NCBI RefSeq assembly: GCF_964204865.1
Contig: NC_135251.1
Location: forward strand, 29,674,943-29,738,942
Direction: 5' to 3'
Source: Styela clava
Lineage: Eukaryota; Chordata; Ascidiacea; Stolidobranchia; Styelidae
DNA: 64,000 nucleotides
Position 1 is the first letter of the stretch. Each line of letters starts with the position of its first letter. This document shows positions 28,301 to 41,041 of the stretch, piece by piece. A program made the position numbers and the translations under genes. The notes below the pieces were generated by a model. It did no database searches. It was not told the origin of the DNA and worked only from the letters and a program-made list of their open reading frames with translations.

Positions 28301-28561
28301 TAGAACTCAATATTACACATTGGCTTAATTGGACACAATCATTCGAAAAATGAAAAACAACAACAAAACAAAAAACCTGAGTAACTACGGGATGCCACAA
28401 TCCCTGTGGAATGATTAACAAACATGAAATAGGCTATAATCATACAAGACCAATCATCATTAACCGCCTTTAATAAACACAGTATACAGGTATAGCAAAT
28501 AAAACTGACCAACGCAAGGTCGCGCTTTAGACAGGCTAAGTCAGCTGGGAGCTGCACTCTT

Positions 28562-30841
28562 TATTTTTTTTTTGTTTATCAATACTAGTCAATCTTAAAA
28601 ATGTACTATCAAAAGCTATGACATTACCGACTTTTCTAACAAGTTTTCAATTCTTCCATCCTCCAAAAAGCTATTTTTCATATTTGATGCCATATTTTTC
28701 AGCATCCCTCTAATTTTACATTTAAAAATTATTCTCATAACTGATTGGAAATTATCCAAATCTTCAAATATTATTTGATTCCTGAATTCCCAAATAGCTG
28801 CCTTTCCACATGCAACTATCATAATAACTGACAGGTCACATGTATTTTGTGCAATAATGGTATCAATATTATTTTCACTAAAATGCAACTCGCACCAATC
28901 CCAAAATATTTTAACATAATAGCATTCAAAAAATAGATGTTTACAGTCTTCAATGATATTAATATTGCACAACACACAGTGACCATCATCATATTCTGTC
29001 CAATGCCTTGTTCTATTTCCAGTAGGTAATGCCATATGAATTATTTTCCAACATAAAACTTGTACAATTTTAGATATTCCATGAACCCAAATGTTATTCC
29101 AATCAATATCAAATTCCAGTCCATAATATTCCTTAATTGATAAACCTTTTTGTTTTGTCACTTCCATTATCTTTTTACTTAGAATTTGATTATACATATA
29201 TTTCGTGGTTGGAAGTTTTTCAAATGAATATATTGAACTGGAATCTGTTTGAACATTACTTTGACTATTCAACACATTAGCCCATCCTGATGGTATGGCT
29301 TTTAAAATTTGTACAGAATCTTTTACTACTTTCCTATAACAATCAAGTTTTTTTTTTTCACGCATACTACTCCATTTGTTTATGCCCCAAATTTTGATTG
29401 CTATTTCAAGACAGTCATATTGGAACAGATGGCCAAATGTTAAAATGTTTCCTCTTATCCAATTATTTATAAATTCTGGTTGATTCAACCATGTTAAGGC
29501 TGGATTCCACCATATGTATTGATCATATATTTGTTGTTTAGTGGTAATTTGATTCGTTTTTACATCAAGTTCCTTGAATATGTTGACCGAATTTATATAA
29601 AACTTAGGAATGTTATTATTCCTTAAAATTTTCAAAGAGAGATGTAGTATTTCTAAATTTGTCACTGTTATTTTAGGATGGTATCTATTTATAAATTGTT
29701 TCGCTCTCTTTGCCCAAGGAGCCTCATCACTTTTTAATAATTTCCAAATCCATCTAACTTGTAGACTTTTAATCTGACTACACAGATCCATGGCCTTCAG
29801 ACCTCCTTCTACTTTCCTTGCACAGCAGACCCTCCTCTCTACCGTGGGTTGTTTGTTGTTCCATACAAAATTCCATACTAGGGTCTCAATTGTTTTAATG
29901 ATATCATTTGGAATTGTTATTACAGCCGCAAGATACCACAATTTAGATAATAATAGACTTTTAGTAATCAGTATTCTCCCTTGCATGCTCATAGTTCGAG
30001 CTTTCCATATATTCACTACTCTTTTAATTTTTTCTATAATTGGATTCCAGTTTTGTTGCGTCGTGTCATTGTTGCCGATCCAGACACCAAGGACACATAA
30101 ACTATCCCTTTTTAATGCTATACCTTGAAACTGTGTTTCATTTATCTTAAGACAATCTCCACATAACAATATTTGAGATTTTTCCTTATTTATCCTGGTA
30201 CCTACAGCTATTTCAAATTTTTCGACTATTTTCAATGCCTCTCCAACTGATTTTAAATCTCTAACAGTTAATGTTGCATCATCCGCAAACCCTTTGTATT
30301 TTTCTTCATTCCCTGAAATGTTCTTAAAACCTATTATGTTGCTATTTACTCTAATATTAGTTGCAAAAACCTCCGCAACCATAGTGTATAAAAATGGGGA
30401 CAGAGGACAGCCTTGTTTTAATCCACGTGTCATTTCAAAACTCTCTCCTACATATCCATTTGTTAATATTTTTGCTTTTGTATTAGTATATAAAATTTTT
30501 ATATAATTGATCAAATTTGGACCTAAATTAAACTTCTTCATAACTTTAAAAAGGAATTCTCTATCAACAGTATCATAGGCTTTGGCCCAGTCTATTGAAA
30601 ACACTACTAATTCTTTTCCAAATCTGTTAGCATAAAATATGTCGTCTCTAATACATGAGATGTTTTCATGTATAGAACGACCCTGAATAAAACCAGTCTG
30701 GTCACAGTGAATTATTTTTGGAAGTAAGTTTCTAATTCTGTTAGCTAAAATTTTTGCCAAAAGCTTATAATCAAAGTTTAACAGCGATATAGGTCGAACA
30801 TCGACTTCCTTGTTTACTTCGTGACAACGGCCAATCAGCAA
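28562..30841 (-). mobile_element. 5'-truncated L1/Tx1-like LINE with intact RT frame
   Basis: A 741-codon frame (28616-30841) encodes reverse transcriptase without its upstream endonuclease. Motifs in order: RPISLLNFDYKLLAK (about 16-30), DQTGFIQGRSI, FSIDWAKAYDTVDREF, GLKQGCPLSPFLYTM, FADDATL (FADD 185-188), then the C-terminal thumb and a late CVLCN...HLFFEC zinc knuckle (about 630-650). The 3' end has a poly(A) run (28564-28573, read on the minus strand), typical of the L1 clade. Homology starts abruptly at about 30800, so the first few codons are probably not element sequence and the copy is a 5'-truncated insertion. The unbroken frame suggests a recent insertion. It lies about 0.6 kb upstream of the PACS start codon, same strand. 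Confidence 0.9.
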
Positions 30842-30867
30842 GATGCAAAAAGTGATGTAACAATTAG

Positions 30868-31305
30868 GCCGCGAGCCGAGGCCATTTATCTTTCAGTTTC
30901 GTAGCGCACATCAGGTAACTACCTGGAAATGATTTTAAAATGTTCCTTAGAAATTTAGTAACAAATATTGCCTTGTTCCCACTTCCAAAAGTTGCACGTT
31001 TTACAGAAAAGACGCTTTTACTACAATAAATATGTGTTACCATCTGTCCTATTTTCTCTGCTTTTCCGGTATCATGGGCCAATGAACGCAGACTTCTGCA
31101 CGACGTAACAGTCAAGTTAGTCAGCTGTAGGTGGATCCCCAGTGGTCGGATGAATATCAGATGTACTACAATTGCTCGCTTTTGCGTTGAGTAGCCTTTC
31201 CATAGTTTTTTTCAGTTACCGGTAATATTAGTTCAGTTATTCTAAGGAGGTGTTGAAAAGTATAGGTAAGATATTAAACACTTGTATATTCTTACCATAA
31301 ATAGC
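30868..31305 (-). repeat. Left arm of a 0.4-kb inverted repeat
   Basis: Near-identical in reverse complement to 36370-36791. The outer end reads TTAGGCCGCGAGCCGAGGCC. Both arms keep the same short open frame (SKSVFSVKRATFGSGNKAIF), but this probably just reflects DNA identity. The arms enclose about 5 kb that contains a CR1/L2-like LINE. Confidence 0.8.
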
Positions 31306-31364
31306 AATTTTAGTTGAGTACTAGCTCATAAGACGTTGTTAAATAGGTACGGTGCGGTAACTCC

Positions 31365-34360
31365 AAGGAAGGCTTCTTGAGAAAATAATGTATAGTAGAA
31401 TGTCAAACTTCTTTGAAACTAACAATGTTTTCCACTCTCATCAATTTGGTTTCCGCAAGCATCACTCCACTGCTATGGCTGCTAATGTTTTGGTACACAA
31501 ACTGACCAAGGCCTTTGAAAGCAAACAACATGCAATTGGAATATTTCTTGATATTTCAAAAGCTTTCGACACCATTGACCATTCCATCCTTTTAAGTAAG
31601 CTCTATCACTATGGAATTAGAGGCGTCCCATTCAATTGGATCAGGAGCTACCTGCAAGACAGGAAACAAATTGTGCAATATGACAACTCATTCTCTACAA
31701 ATATTTGTGTCATGAAGCACGGAGTTCCACAAGGATCTTTACTTGGCCCATTATTTTTTCTAGCTTACATTAATGACATGTCCAGGTGTCTGAAATCCTC
31801 TGAGTCGATCATGTTTGCTGATGACACTGACTTGATTCTTCATGGGAAAAACCTTGAAGATCTACTCACAGTTGCAAACCAAGAACTAACCAACATTCAT
31901 AGCTGGATGTTGGTTAACAAATTATCTCTTAATGCTAACAAAACTAAATTTGTATTATTCCACCCAAGCAAGCATAAAAGTGTGAGTTGTTCAAAACCAC
32001 TACTGCTCAATGACAATGAAATTGAAAGAGTGAAAGAAATAAAATTTCTAGGAGTTATCTTTGATGAAAATCTATCATGGAAATCACAAATGTTGCATGT
32101 TATTGGTAAAACAAAAAGGAACTTGGCAGTTGCTGCTAAAGTATCCCAGTGCGTTAATCAATCAGCTTTACTAGCAATGTTTCAATCTCTACTACTAAGT
32201 CATATCCGATATTGTAGCTCAGTCTGGCTCCATGGTAATAAAACACTTGTCTCGAAATTGCAAAGCATTTGTAATAATTTTTTAAGAATTGTCTTTAGGA
32301 AAAGTAAACGTGAAAGCGTAAATCATTTCTATAAATCGCTAAATATACTCAAGGTTGAAGACATAATGAAATTTGAAGTATTATCATTAGTTTATGATTT
32401 TCATGACAACTCATTGTCAAACTGCTTTGACGACATTCTAACCAAAACCACCTCCAATCGAAGAAGTAATTCCAATTTATTTATACCGTTTATGAGTAAA
32501 TCTGTGAGCCAGCATGCCCTATGCTATAATGGACCTAAGCTATGGAACTCTCTCCCCTTGAATTTGAAGTCATTAAAATCCAAAAAATCATTTCAGAAAC
32601 AAGTTAAGTCGTACTTAGTATCCAAATATTAAAAGTTATTTTCCTATAACCACACTGATATATATACTCTTTCGTATGAAATTAGCTACAACGTTTTGAT
32701 AGCTCGGACACAAAAAATATTGAACCTTCATGAATGACCATGATAGAAAGTTGGGACACTCTTCACTTGCACATACTTATTTTCATGAAAATATTAAACA
32801 GCTACAATATTGCTATTGCTCCTGCAGCTGCTGATTGTTGTTGAGCCGGCAGTTAATCTCTCTCCACCTGTTCTACATCTATTGTTGGTGTGTCGGGTTC
32901 TGTAGCATGCACAGCAAATTGTTTTATTTATTTATTTTTCAAATGGCTGTTTACACTCTGACATCTGCATGCGCATGTTCCCTTTTTGCTTAACGTTGGA
33001 TTTTTGACATTACACATGCATGGTCTTTGTTTCTATATGGGTGGTGTGATACCTTATGAGGGTTGTAGACCGTATAGTTTAGCTCCTGTACCTATTATTG
33101 TAATTAGGCGACCAGTGGAGATATATTGGATTCTCCCCTTCATTTTAATTTGTTGTGGTATTCTATGATTTGTTTTGTGTGTATACAAAATTTTATCCTA
33201 GGTTGAGGTTCTGCTGTGAAGTTGATGTGAAGGCCAACATACGAATGGTCAGTGTGGTTTGAGAGTTTCTGCATGGTTTGCGAGGAATTCACCCTGTGTC
33301 CCAACCATATTTCAACTCTGGTCTTTGAACTAGCGTTTTATAGATAGATAACTAATAATCAATATCTACTCGAAATAATAATTAATTCTAAACAAAAGTG
33401 TAGGGTAGTGCTGTTTCCAAATATGTAACCCTTGAATATCCTACTCGCAGATTTGTTTTCTGTTTTTCAGGTCGTTCTGTGATGATCAATACAATGGCTA
33501 GTTTATTGAATATAAATGGTGTCTACAACAACAAAATTCGCAGGCTGATGTCTCATCCACGATAAACTTGAATCTATTACGCCACAATAATTAAATGAAG
33601 AAATGATCCTGTGAAATAACAATACTAATTCCTTTATTCCTAATTCCTTTATCCTTGCAGAAGTCAATATCTAAGAATGAAAAAAAAAACCTTATAACCT
33701 TAGCAACCAACATATTCCTATACCCTGTCTTTCTACCTTAATTAATTATAATTACTCATACTTATAAAGTTACTGATAGATTTAAATACTTATTGCAATC
33801 TGGACTACAATTTGGCAATAATAGGCTCTAGTTTGGGCAATGAAGTGGTCTAGCCCACCTCTTCATGCACCCAATTCTGGCAACTTTGGTTGGGCATTTT
33901 GGCATTTGACTCCATCTATAATCAGCTTGACAATATATTTTTTTATAAAAGTTTATCTTTACTGTTCACTCCCATTTATAAAATTGATCAATTTGGCAGT
34001 GGCAATCATGATAAATTTATAAATATGGTGTGGCAAGTAATTTTTATTTATTTATTTTTTATTAACTACCAGTATGTAATTTTTCATGTTCCCTTTACTT
34101 AATAACTTCTATATGGTTGTGTGTGTGGGTGCGTGTGAGCGTGTGTGAAATATTTCAATTATTTTAGGTGAGTGAACACGTACCACATGTTCTTGGCAAA
34201 ACCTTCCATCTTATATACATTCTGTACGTTTTAAACCTTATCTAAGGTTTTGTTCGCTCTCCTGATTTCATAATCAGTTTTTATTTATTTATTTTTAGCA
34301 TTCATTTTATTGTTTTGCTGATTATGGAGTCGAAATAAACTTATACTTATACTTATAAGG
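31365..34360 (+). mobile_element. 5'-truncated CR1/L2-like LINE
   Basis: A 414-codon RT frame (31388-32632) starts inside the RT domain: LLEKIMYSRM reads in frame just upstream of the first ATG. Then come HQFGFRKHHSTA, GIFLDISKAFDTIDH, GVPQGSLLGPLFF and FADDT (FADD 143-146), with the thumb ending LWNSLPLNLKSL. The endonuclease and ORF1 are absent. The long 3' region may run to the ACTTATACTTATACTTAT tail at about 34338-34357; a related tail recurs at 58850-59110. Attributing all of 32633-34360 to one element is inference. The reading frame itself is undamaged. Confidence 0.8.
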
Positions 34361-34524
34361 CTAGACCTAGAATAATATGTCACAAACAACGATATTTTCT
34401 GGCTTGCATGAAATGTTTATGATTAATTTAATGACTCTTCTTGACTATTCAGCAGACTTATACTACTATATAGGCCACAGCATATTTGGAAATAGAAATG
34501 AATGGCTGTTTCTGTAATGCACGG

Positions 34525-35070
34525 TTGTGTGAAAGAGAAGAAATTAATCAATTTTACTAATGCAAATGTCGGTTGGTCTAAATCTAAATTCATAGAGTCG
34601 ACAAGAACCTGGGAAGCAATGATAAGTTATGCCGGAGTGGAAAGAAAGGTAGCATTGGAAACGATTGAGAGGTGAGAAATGAAGTGGTAGACAAACAGTT
34701 GATGTTTCAAAATATAGTCTATAGTCCATACTCATACTGTCATAGGACATTTCAGACTGTGATATATCAAAATTTAGTGTAGATATAGTCTAGTAATGGT
34801 ATGCAAACACTGCTGGACTGTAGAACATGCAATGAGCATATATACGCTTTATTAGTACATCAGATAAAATGCATTATGTATTCAAGGTATTAGTTAGTAT
34901 TTAGGGGTATTTTTAAAATCATGCTGCTCCAAATATTATTTTCTTCCTTATTTTAGATACTGTACTACAAAAGAAAACGGCAATGTTCCACCAATCCGAC
35001 CTAACGCAGGCTCTGATCCCTGCTGCTATCAGTGCTATAAAATGGAAAAAACAAGAAGTCTTGAAGCTTA
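34525..35070 (+). pseudogene. Unidentified two-exon coding remnant, possibly mobile-element derived
   Basis: An open stretch (about 34528-34673) encodes KEKKLINFT...TRTWEAMISYAG and ends at a plausible donor (AG/GTGAGA). A second stretch after TTTTAG at 34956 encodes NGNVPPIRPNAGSDPCCYQC, ending in a stop. The layout resembles the cysteine-poor N-terminal module of uncharacterised invertebrate proteins (a fragment like LVNFT...W followed by a C-x-x-C tyrosine-rich piece). I do not recognise the family firmly. No further exons are apparent, so it is probably dead. Confidence 0.3.
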
Positions 35071-36079
35071 AAGGTATATGAGAATCATAATAGTTGCAAA
35101 CAGCTTAGATGGGCTATTCATATTGAAATACTTTAGCACTTTTCTGCAATTGGAACTGCCCATCAAATTCATGTTGGAGACTTCATTGAGATTTTCAATT
35201 CATTTTTTTCCCTCGACTATGAAGATCTTTTGAGGTTAACGAGGTATTAATAAATAAAGCTGAGGAATTTGAAGAGGATATGAAGAATGTAAATGATACC
35301 AGGGCACGTCTATTTAACACTGTCAAACATAAGGATTATACTCTCCACCCAACAATGATTCACTGAAGAAGCATGTGGCCCTCAAATCAGTTCTTGAGTT
35401 GGCAAACTGCAAAGAAAAATAGTCAAAAATAATTTATGAAAGTGTGCCAAAATCAACTTAAATTGCACAGATTTTTGTATTGACTGCAGAAATCACAGTA
35501 CACCTATAGAGGAAAAGTCGATTTTTGAGATAGTGGATTTCGAAAACAATTCAGAAGAAAGTGAATTAGATATTACAGTTGATTTAATAAGTATCATACA
35601 TTTTTTTTTTTTTCGGACATTTGTTAGTGTCGTAGTCCTGTTTCTAGAAATATTACTGCCTTTGTTCAAATACATAACCACATAAACTAAAAAAAGATTA
35701 ATTGTAAATTGTAATATTTCTGTTCACTATGTTATGTACATATTGTACATTCATTTAATTTTCTTGACTTTTGCGGTAAATTTCTAAGTGAGAAATAACT
35801 GATTTATTTGTGTTTTCGTGCTCACGATGTTAATTTGTGACTTCATTGCTTAAAAATAAATACGTTTGATAGCTTCTATAAAATGGATGTAGCTTTTTAT
35901 GCTGTTCTTGTTGTAAACTGCTTGTGGTTATTACATAAAATTTATTCTCAAATGTGAATCAGCGTTGTTGGTGTCGCTGCTTTTGAGGTCACTCCCGACT
36001 CCTGTCACACAATTAAAGTATTTTTTGTTGTTGGTTACATGTATGCCATATTTTTCGTAATCTACCTAATAAATTATGA

Positions 36080-36130
36080 TTGACTGAAGAAGTCCGATTT
36101 TGGTCAGGCAAAACATTACAGGAATACATT
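36080..36130 (+). ncRNA. Degenerate hammerhead-like motif
   Basis: CTGAAGA (36084-36090) is followed by a GTCCGATT/GGTCAGGC imperfect stem and then AAAAC. It matches the better-preserved motif at 57185-57214 and is followed by a similar flank (TTACAGGAATA...TTTGTGTTAGTGTGCTG). The GAAA core is mutated, so activity is unlikely. Confidence 0.35.
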
Positions 36131-36289
36131 TGTGTTAGTGTGCTGTAGGGCTCTCGAATTGTATAGTTCTTATGTATGTGTTGTAAACTTATGGTTATTG
36201 AATTTCCGGGAAACTCTTATATTCAATTTCGCACCAGGATTGTGGAACAAGCTGTAATGCGTTCATTATGTTCGTTTTCACACAAAACT

Positions 36290-36385
36290 GAAGAATTTAT
36301 TTAGTTACCAGATGTGCGCTACGAAACTCATTTTCTGGGCGTTTTCATGGTTTCGTCTCACGGCCCATATCCGTGGTAAGGATCT
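36290..36385 (+). repeat. Direct partial copy of the 36.7-kb repeat end
   Basis: It repeats GATGTGCGCTACGAAACTCA and the following block that also occurs at 36735-36760, in the same orientation, with a diverged end (CTCACGGCCCATATCC). Confidence 0.6.
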
Positions 36386-36791
36386 ACAAGTGTTTAATAA
36401 TTTACTTATACATTTTTCAACAACGTCTTAGCATAACTTAACTAATAATAACTAAACAGGGCTATGGAAAGCCTGCCCAACTCAGCGCAAGGTCGAGCAG
36501 TAATAACTAATATTCATCCGCTCGCTAACAGCTGGTTTAATTCAATTGTTACGTCATGCAGAAGTCATTGTTCCTTGCCGAAAATGTAGAGAATATAGGA
36601 CAGATCGTAGCACATATTTCTTGTAGTAAAAGCGTCTTTTCCGTAAAACGTGCAACTTTTGGAAGTGGGAACAAGGCAATATTTGTTACTAAATTTTTAA
36701 GGAACATTTTAAAATCATTTTCAGGTAGTTACCTGATGTGCGCTACGAAACTCACTTTCTAGGCGTTTTTCAGGGCCTCGGCTCGCGGCCT
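36370..36791 (+). repeat. Right arm of a 0.4-kb inverted repeat
   Basis: Reverse complement of 30868-31305; it ends GGCCTCGGCTCGCGGCCTAA at 36791. The shared inner edge is CAAGTGTTTAATA followed by TTTTCAACA. It could be the terminal repeat of a DNA transposon or two independent copies in opposite orientation; no target duplication is visible. Confidence 0.8.
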
Positions 36792-37124
36792 AAATGCTCC
36801 TTTTTCGCATTCGCTCAGACACTTTTCTCACTCAGACCGTGTAACTCTCGATATTTGGTCCCGATGTTGCATTCGCCGTCACGCCCGACTAGGCTCAGGC
36901 AGATTATTGCTTCCAAAATCATCGTGCGTTGGCCTGTGTTCTGAGGGCGTTGTCTCGCGACTAGATTAAGTGAGTGACTTTATAATTATTCGAATTAGTT
37001 GTGCGTAATTGACTTTATAAATATTCAAATTACTTGTACATCAACATAAATAAAGATTTTATTATAAAATGCAGATTACAAAACAAAATAGAAGGGCAAT
37101 CATTTGAGAGGGAAGGCTTTAGAA

Positions 37125-38031
37125 CAGGGGTGGGCAACCTTTTCCGGCTCGCGTGCCAAAATCAGCTGAATTTAACGACAAAATTCTTTCGCGTGCCGAC
37201 CAAAATTAAAAAAATGTTTTGCTACTTTTAAAGCAAAAATACACAATAATAAACCTATTAAACATGTACAGACAGATTCATAATTAGGGAAAATATCAGT
37301 GAGACTTCTGCTGCTGCATTACCGCTAATCAACAGTTAACATTGAGTTTATATTTTGTAACTTTCAAAAAAATGCACCAACTACAGTACTGGTTTCATCT
37401 TTCAAGCTACTACTGTTACGAGACTCGAGTCCATAACTGATATTCACAAGCATATTTAGATGAAAACATGGAGAGTAATGCGATTGCGAAGTTTTAAGGG
37501 CACGACAAATTTTCGGGAATGGCTTCCCAATCACGCAATACAGCAATAGTTCGTTTTCTGCAATTTTCTCTTGTACCATATTCCCCTTCTCTAATCGCTT
37601 ATATTTCTTCCGAAATCAATTTATAACAGTAAGTTAGCAATTAACACTAACCCACATGAGCTGTACAACTTCATAAATCAACCAGAAATGAAGAAAAGGG
37701 TGGCACAGACGAACTATGTTACGTAAGAATGCAGCCAAATTAATACTGCGCTATTCTCGACAAAATTTCTCGAGAGCTCACTCATTTGTTACGGCTTAAT
37801 ATATTTCTACGTAGCCATATGTCATGAAAGGAAAGGAAGAGTCAGAATAAATAACGAATTGGTAACATACGATAATGAATAAATGAACACCTAGTTTCAT
37901 CAGATAATTCAGAGCCTCAGAACCAGATAATTCAGAAACTTTATATCTGAAGAAGAATGATCTTGTGTCTGATGATTCGCTCGCGTGCCAAATAAATGGT
38001 TAGTACGCGTGCCAGGGGTTGCCCATCCATG
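37125..38031. mobile_element. About 0.9-kb non-autonomous hAT element
   Basis: The left end is CAGGGGTGGGCAACC; the right end has the inverse GGTTGCCCA followed by a decayed CATCCATG. The flanking 8-mers are CTTTAGAA (37117-37124) and CCCTAGAA (38032-38039), matching at 6 of 8. Sub-terminal CGCGTGCC words repeat at both ends. There is no transposase ORF. Confidence 0.8.
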
Positions 38032-38194
38032 CCCTAGAACCGGTCCTAGCACTCGAAAGCATGTTGACAAATGACAGAAAAATCTGAAGATTTCAAATTC
38101 ACTTTAAAGCTCCAATGAGTAGATGTAGTAGAGAATAACTTTGTGCTACGATTGTTCAGCATAAAAAGAGTAAGTTGTGAATGTCCTAGGTAGC

Positions 38195-38900
38195 CAATAG
38201 AGGACTTGCACGGGTCACGTGACTTAGTTTACTGGACGGCAAAAAAACAAAAACGTCCAGCTGGCTCCTGTCAGTTGCAAGTCGGATTATATGTTTCCGT
38301 TTTGTTTGGCTGTTGAAAATGATTATTTCATATTGTACCGTTGGTTGTACGTATAGTATAGACAACGAAATAGATATTCAGTTATATTGCACTGTTTTCA
38401 AAAGATCCGGAACGTCGCGCAATGTAGATATCATCTATTGGCAGGGGGGTATTGCATGTGCAACATCGTACGATTACCATTTGTCGTAACCGACCAGCGG
38501 CCGTGTGAACCACCCTCAGTGGGATGAGTGCTGCAATCCTCTCGCACATAACTATCCCCGCATGGGATAGGAACCTGGGAAACTACCAGGCTATCCTAAA
38601 AACTACCGTTATTGGTAGACCTATTTGCGTTTTAAATTGAAAGAAATCTTCATCGATGGTCAGAAAGTGTTGTCTGATTGTTTCGTTAGTTAGCAGGTAA
38701 TCTATTACTGATCTGATACACAAACTTAGCACTGTTAAATGATGATTAGTGTGTAAATTCTTTTCAGGAAAAATAACCCATTATCAGCTGTCCCATCAAT
38801 ATTTGAATTTTCGCCATCCCCAGAGAGGAAAAGAATACTTAGAAAAAGGTGGATTTTGAAGAAAGGCAAAAGGCGGCAGGATCATTTAAACAAATTCTGA
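38195..38900 (+). pseudogene. Decayed THAP-domain gene copy, left arm of inverted pair
   Basis: Homologous in reverse orientation to 44600-45125. Exon 1 begins at ATG 38317 and encodes YCTVGCTYS, the C-x-x-x-C start of a THAP zinc finger. It breaks into a SINE at about 38440-38600. A second exon after TTTTCAG (from 38770) encodes NPLSAVPSIFEF and a basic tail (RKRILRKRWILKK), like the stretch that follows HFxxG in THAP proteins. THAP domains are DNA-binding modules found in P-element transposases and host factors. Interrupted and frameshifted, so non-functional. Confidence 0.6.
38455..38605 (-). mobile_element. SINE fragment inside the THAP copy
   Basis: A reverse-oriented SINE body with the GACCAGCGGCCGTGTGAACC and TCCCCGCATGGGATAGGAACC blocks, colinear with 44342-44580 and 52090-52270. 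It has an internal deletion relative to the copy at 44.4 kb and interrupts THAP exon 1. Confidence 0.75.
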
Positions 38901-39660
38901 TAACATGTATGCGTTAGTTGTTAGCATATACATTTAATGTTTCTTTCAACTACTAGACCTACCACACTTAAAAAGAAGCCGCCTATCCCTAAACCCATTT
39001 TCACTAGAAGAACCATAACACTGTATATTGATAAATATTTGATATAAATTACCCCTCAAGGCAACATATCACCCATTTGAAAGGGTTGTGAAGGCAGATA
39101 CATTTTTTACTCTAAATTATGGAATGTTACTTCCAGGTTATCTTATCCTTGCTTATAGATATCTTGATGTTAGTGACTCCAACTGACCCATGCATCCCAC
39201 ACTGAAAATTCCCACGTGTACCAATAAAATTAAGCAGTTAGAGCCTTCAGACCTTGAAAACAGTCGAATCTGAGCACGATGGATTCATGTGAAACACGTA
39301 ATATGCATTTATAAGCAAAAATATCCGATCCTGAGCAACACCAATCCACAACCTCCTGCCTATGGAATCAAAACACTAGACAAATTGGTGTACTGTACGC
39401 ATTCACAAATCTTTGCGAATCAAGTTTGCCTTTTTGCTATAATTTAGCATTGAAATGGTCAACCTCAATATAAACCTGGTATCTGCAGATAAATTCAATT
39501 CAATTCAATTCGTTTATTACTCCAGACCGCTGTGGTCCATATAAAAACAACACAACAAATAAACATAAGCAAAACAAAAATAACGCAATAAATACATAAA
39601 ATAACTGATATGACAATCAGATTCACAGTAAGGCTCAAAAAAGAGTTATAAAAAAGCAAT

Positions 39661-40977
39661 TTAAGAGACCAAAAGTGAGGTATAGAATCTAAGATAGCCC
39701 GTAACAAACAGTATCTGGGAATCAAATATTGATTGTAATAAAATGTTATTGGAGTTCCTGCATCTTGTCATGAACAACCACAGATTTTTTCTATGGAGTG
39801 CTTCGAAAGAGGGAATGTTCCCAGATACCATTTTGTGACGGACACTCTCAGATCTAGAGACACAGTGAATTACGCGAAAAGCATTATTATATGAAATTTT
39901 AACTTTTTTATAATTATAATTATTGAAAAACAACCAGAGCTGGCAGTTATAAATGCTACAACAATACGTCCTAAATAAAAGATTTTTCACAGTAGTGGAA
40001 CAATTGACAAATTTTTTCAAAATTGTATGGGCTATAAAATAAATTGATTTATACTGACGTTTCAAGTCAAGGTCATCTCTAAGATCACTGGATAGGAAAA
40101 CACCAAGATATTTAGTGGACGAAACATAAGTCAATACAGAATTACAAAGTTTGATATCAGGCAAATTATTCAGCCTAAACTTTTTATTCTGGATACACAT
40201 ACAAACAGATTTTTTCGAGTTGTACAAGATGTCATGTTCAATAGAGTATTTATCGCATATGTTAAGTAAACGTTGAAGACCTTTGGCTGAAGGTGAAATG
40301 CAACACATGTCATCAGCATAAAAAATATGATTGATAATATTGTTATTTGCTATACATCCAATGGTCTCTTGATTCAACTTAACAGAAAGGTCATCCATGA
40401 AAACAGCATATAAATATGGACTTAATATACTACCTTGCTTGGTACCATTATGGACAGAGAAAGGATCTGACACACTGCTACCCCATCTAACAAACATGGA
40501 TTGATTACGATACATGTGTACAATCAGCGCCAAAAAAACTTTGGGGATTCTTCTGTTAATTAATTTACGAAATAGAGTCCAGTGATTAACTTTATCAAAA
40601 GCTTTAGTGGCATCCAAAAAAGCTATGAAAACTGGTGATGATTTTTCGGAATAATAAGTAGCTAGCTTCTTTATTGTAAAAATGCACATGTCAGACCCGT
40701 GACCAGGCTTGAAACCAAACTGGTTGTGAGATGTAGTTAAGTAAGACCCAATGTTATTTAAAATGTGTTTTTCAAAAATCTTAGATAAGACAGAGGCCAC
40801 TGCAATAGGCCTGTAGTTACTTGCACTACAAATATCACCATTTTTGTTCTTAATTATAGGCTGAATAGAACTTGAAAGCCAGAGCAACCAGAACAGAACA
40901 ACCAGATTTAAGAGAAGAAACAATATTTGCAAGTGCATCGACAGTGAGCAAGTAATTACTGAAACAGTTATCAACAT
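39661..40977 (-). pseudogene. LINE reverse transcriptase (ORF2 C-terminal part)
   Basis: 438 codons. RT motifs run in order: SNYRPIAVASVLSKIFEK, NQFGFKPGHGSDM, IAFLDATKAFDKVNH, GTKQGSILSPYLY and FYADDMCCIS (catalytic YADD intact, about 220-223), then the thumb (YLGVFLSSDL...) and C-terminal YNNAFRVIH. The first about 35 residues are a frame-shifted reading. In the family, residues like LKxGKSxGxDG and about 40 more precede the xxIQPIxK motif; here LKSGCS in another frame joins almost directly to SIQPIIKNKNGD. That implies an internal deletion plus frameshift near 40890. The domain core is intact but the element cannot make one ORF2 protein as it stands. Confidence 0.9.
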
Positions 40978-41041
40978 CAGAATTCAAAAATCCTAACACA
41001 AAATTTTTATCATTTTCATTGGGAACACTATTAAAAATTTC

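Noticed and set aside
30864..31115. 83-codon frame with SKSVFSVKRATFGSGNK
   Set aside because: Repeated with identical frame in the inverted arm at 36.6 kb; explained by DNA identity and not by a known protein.
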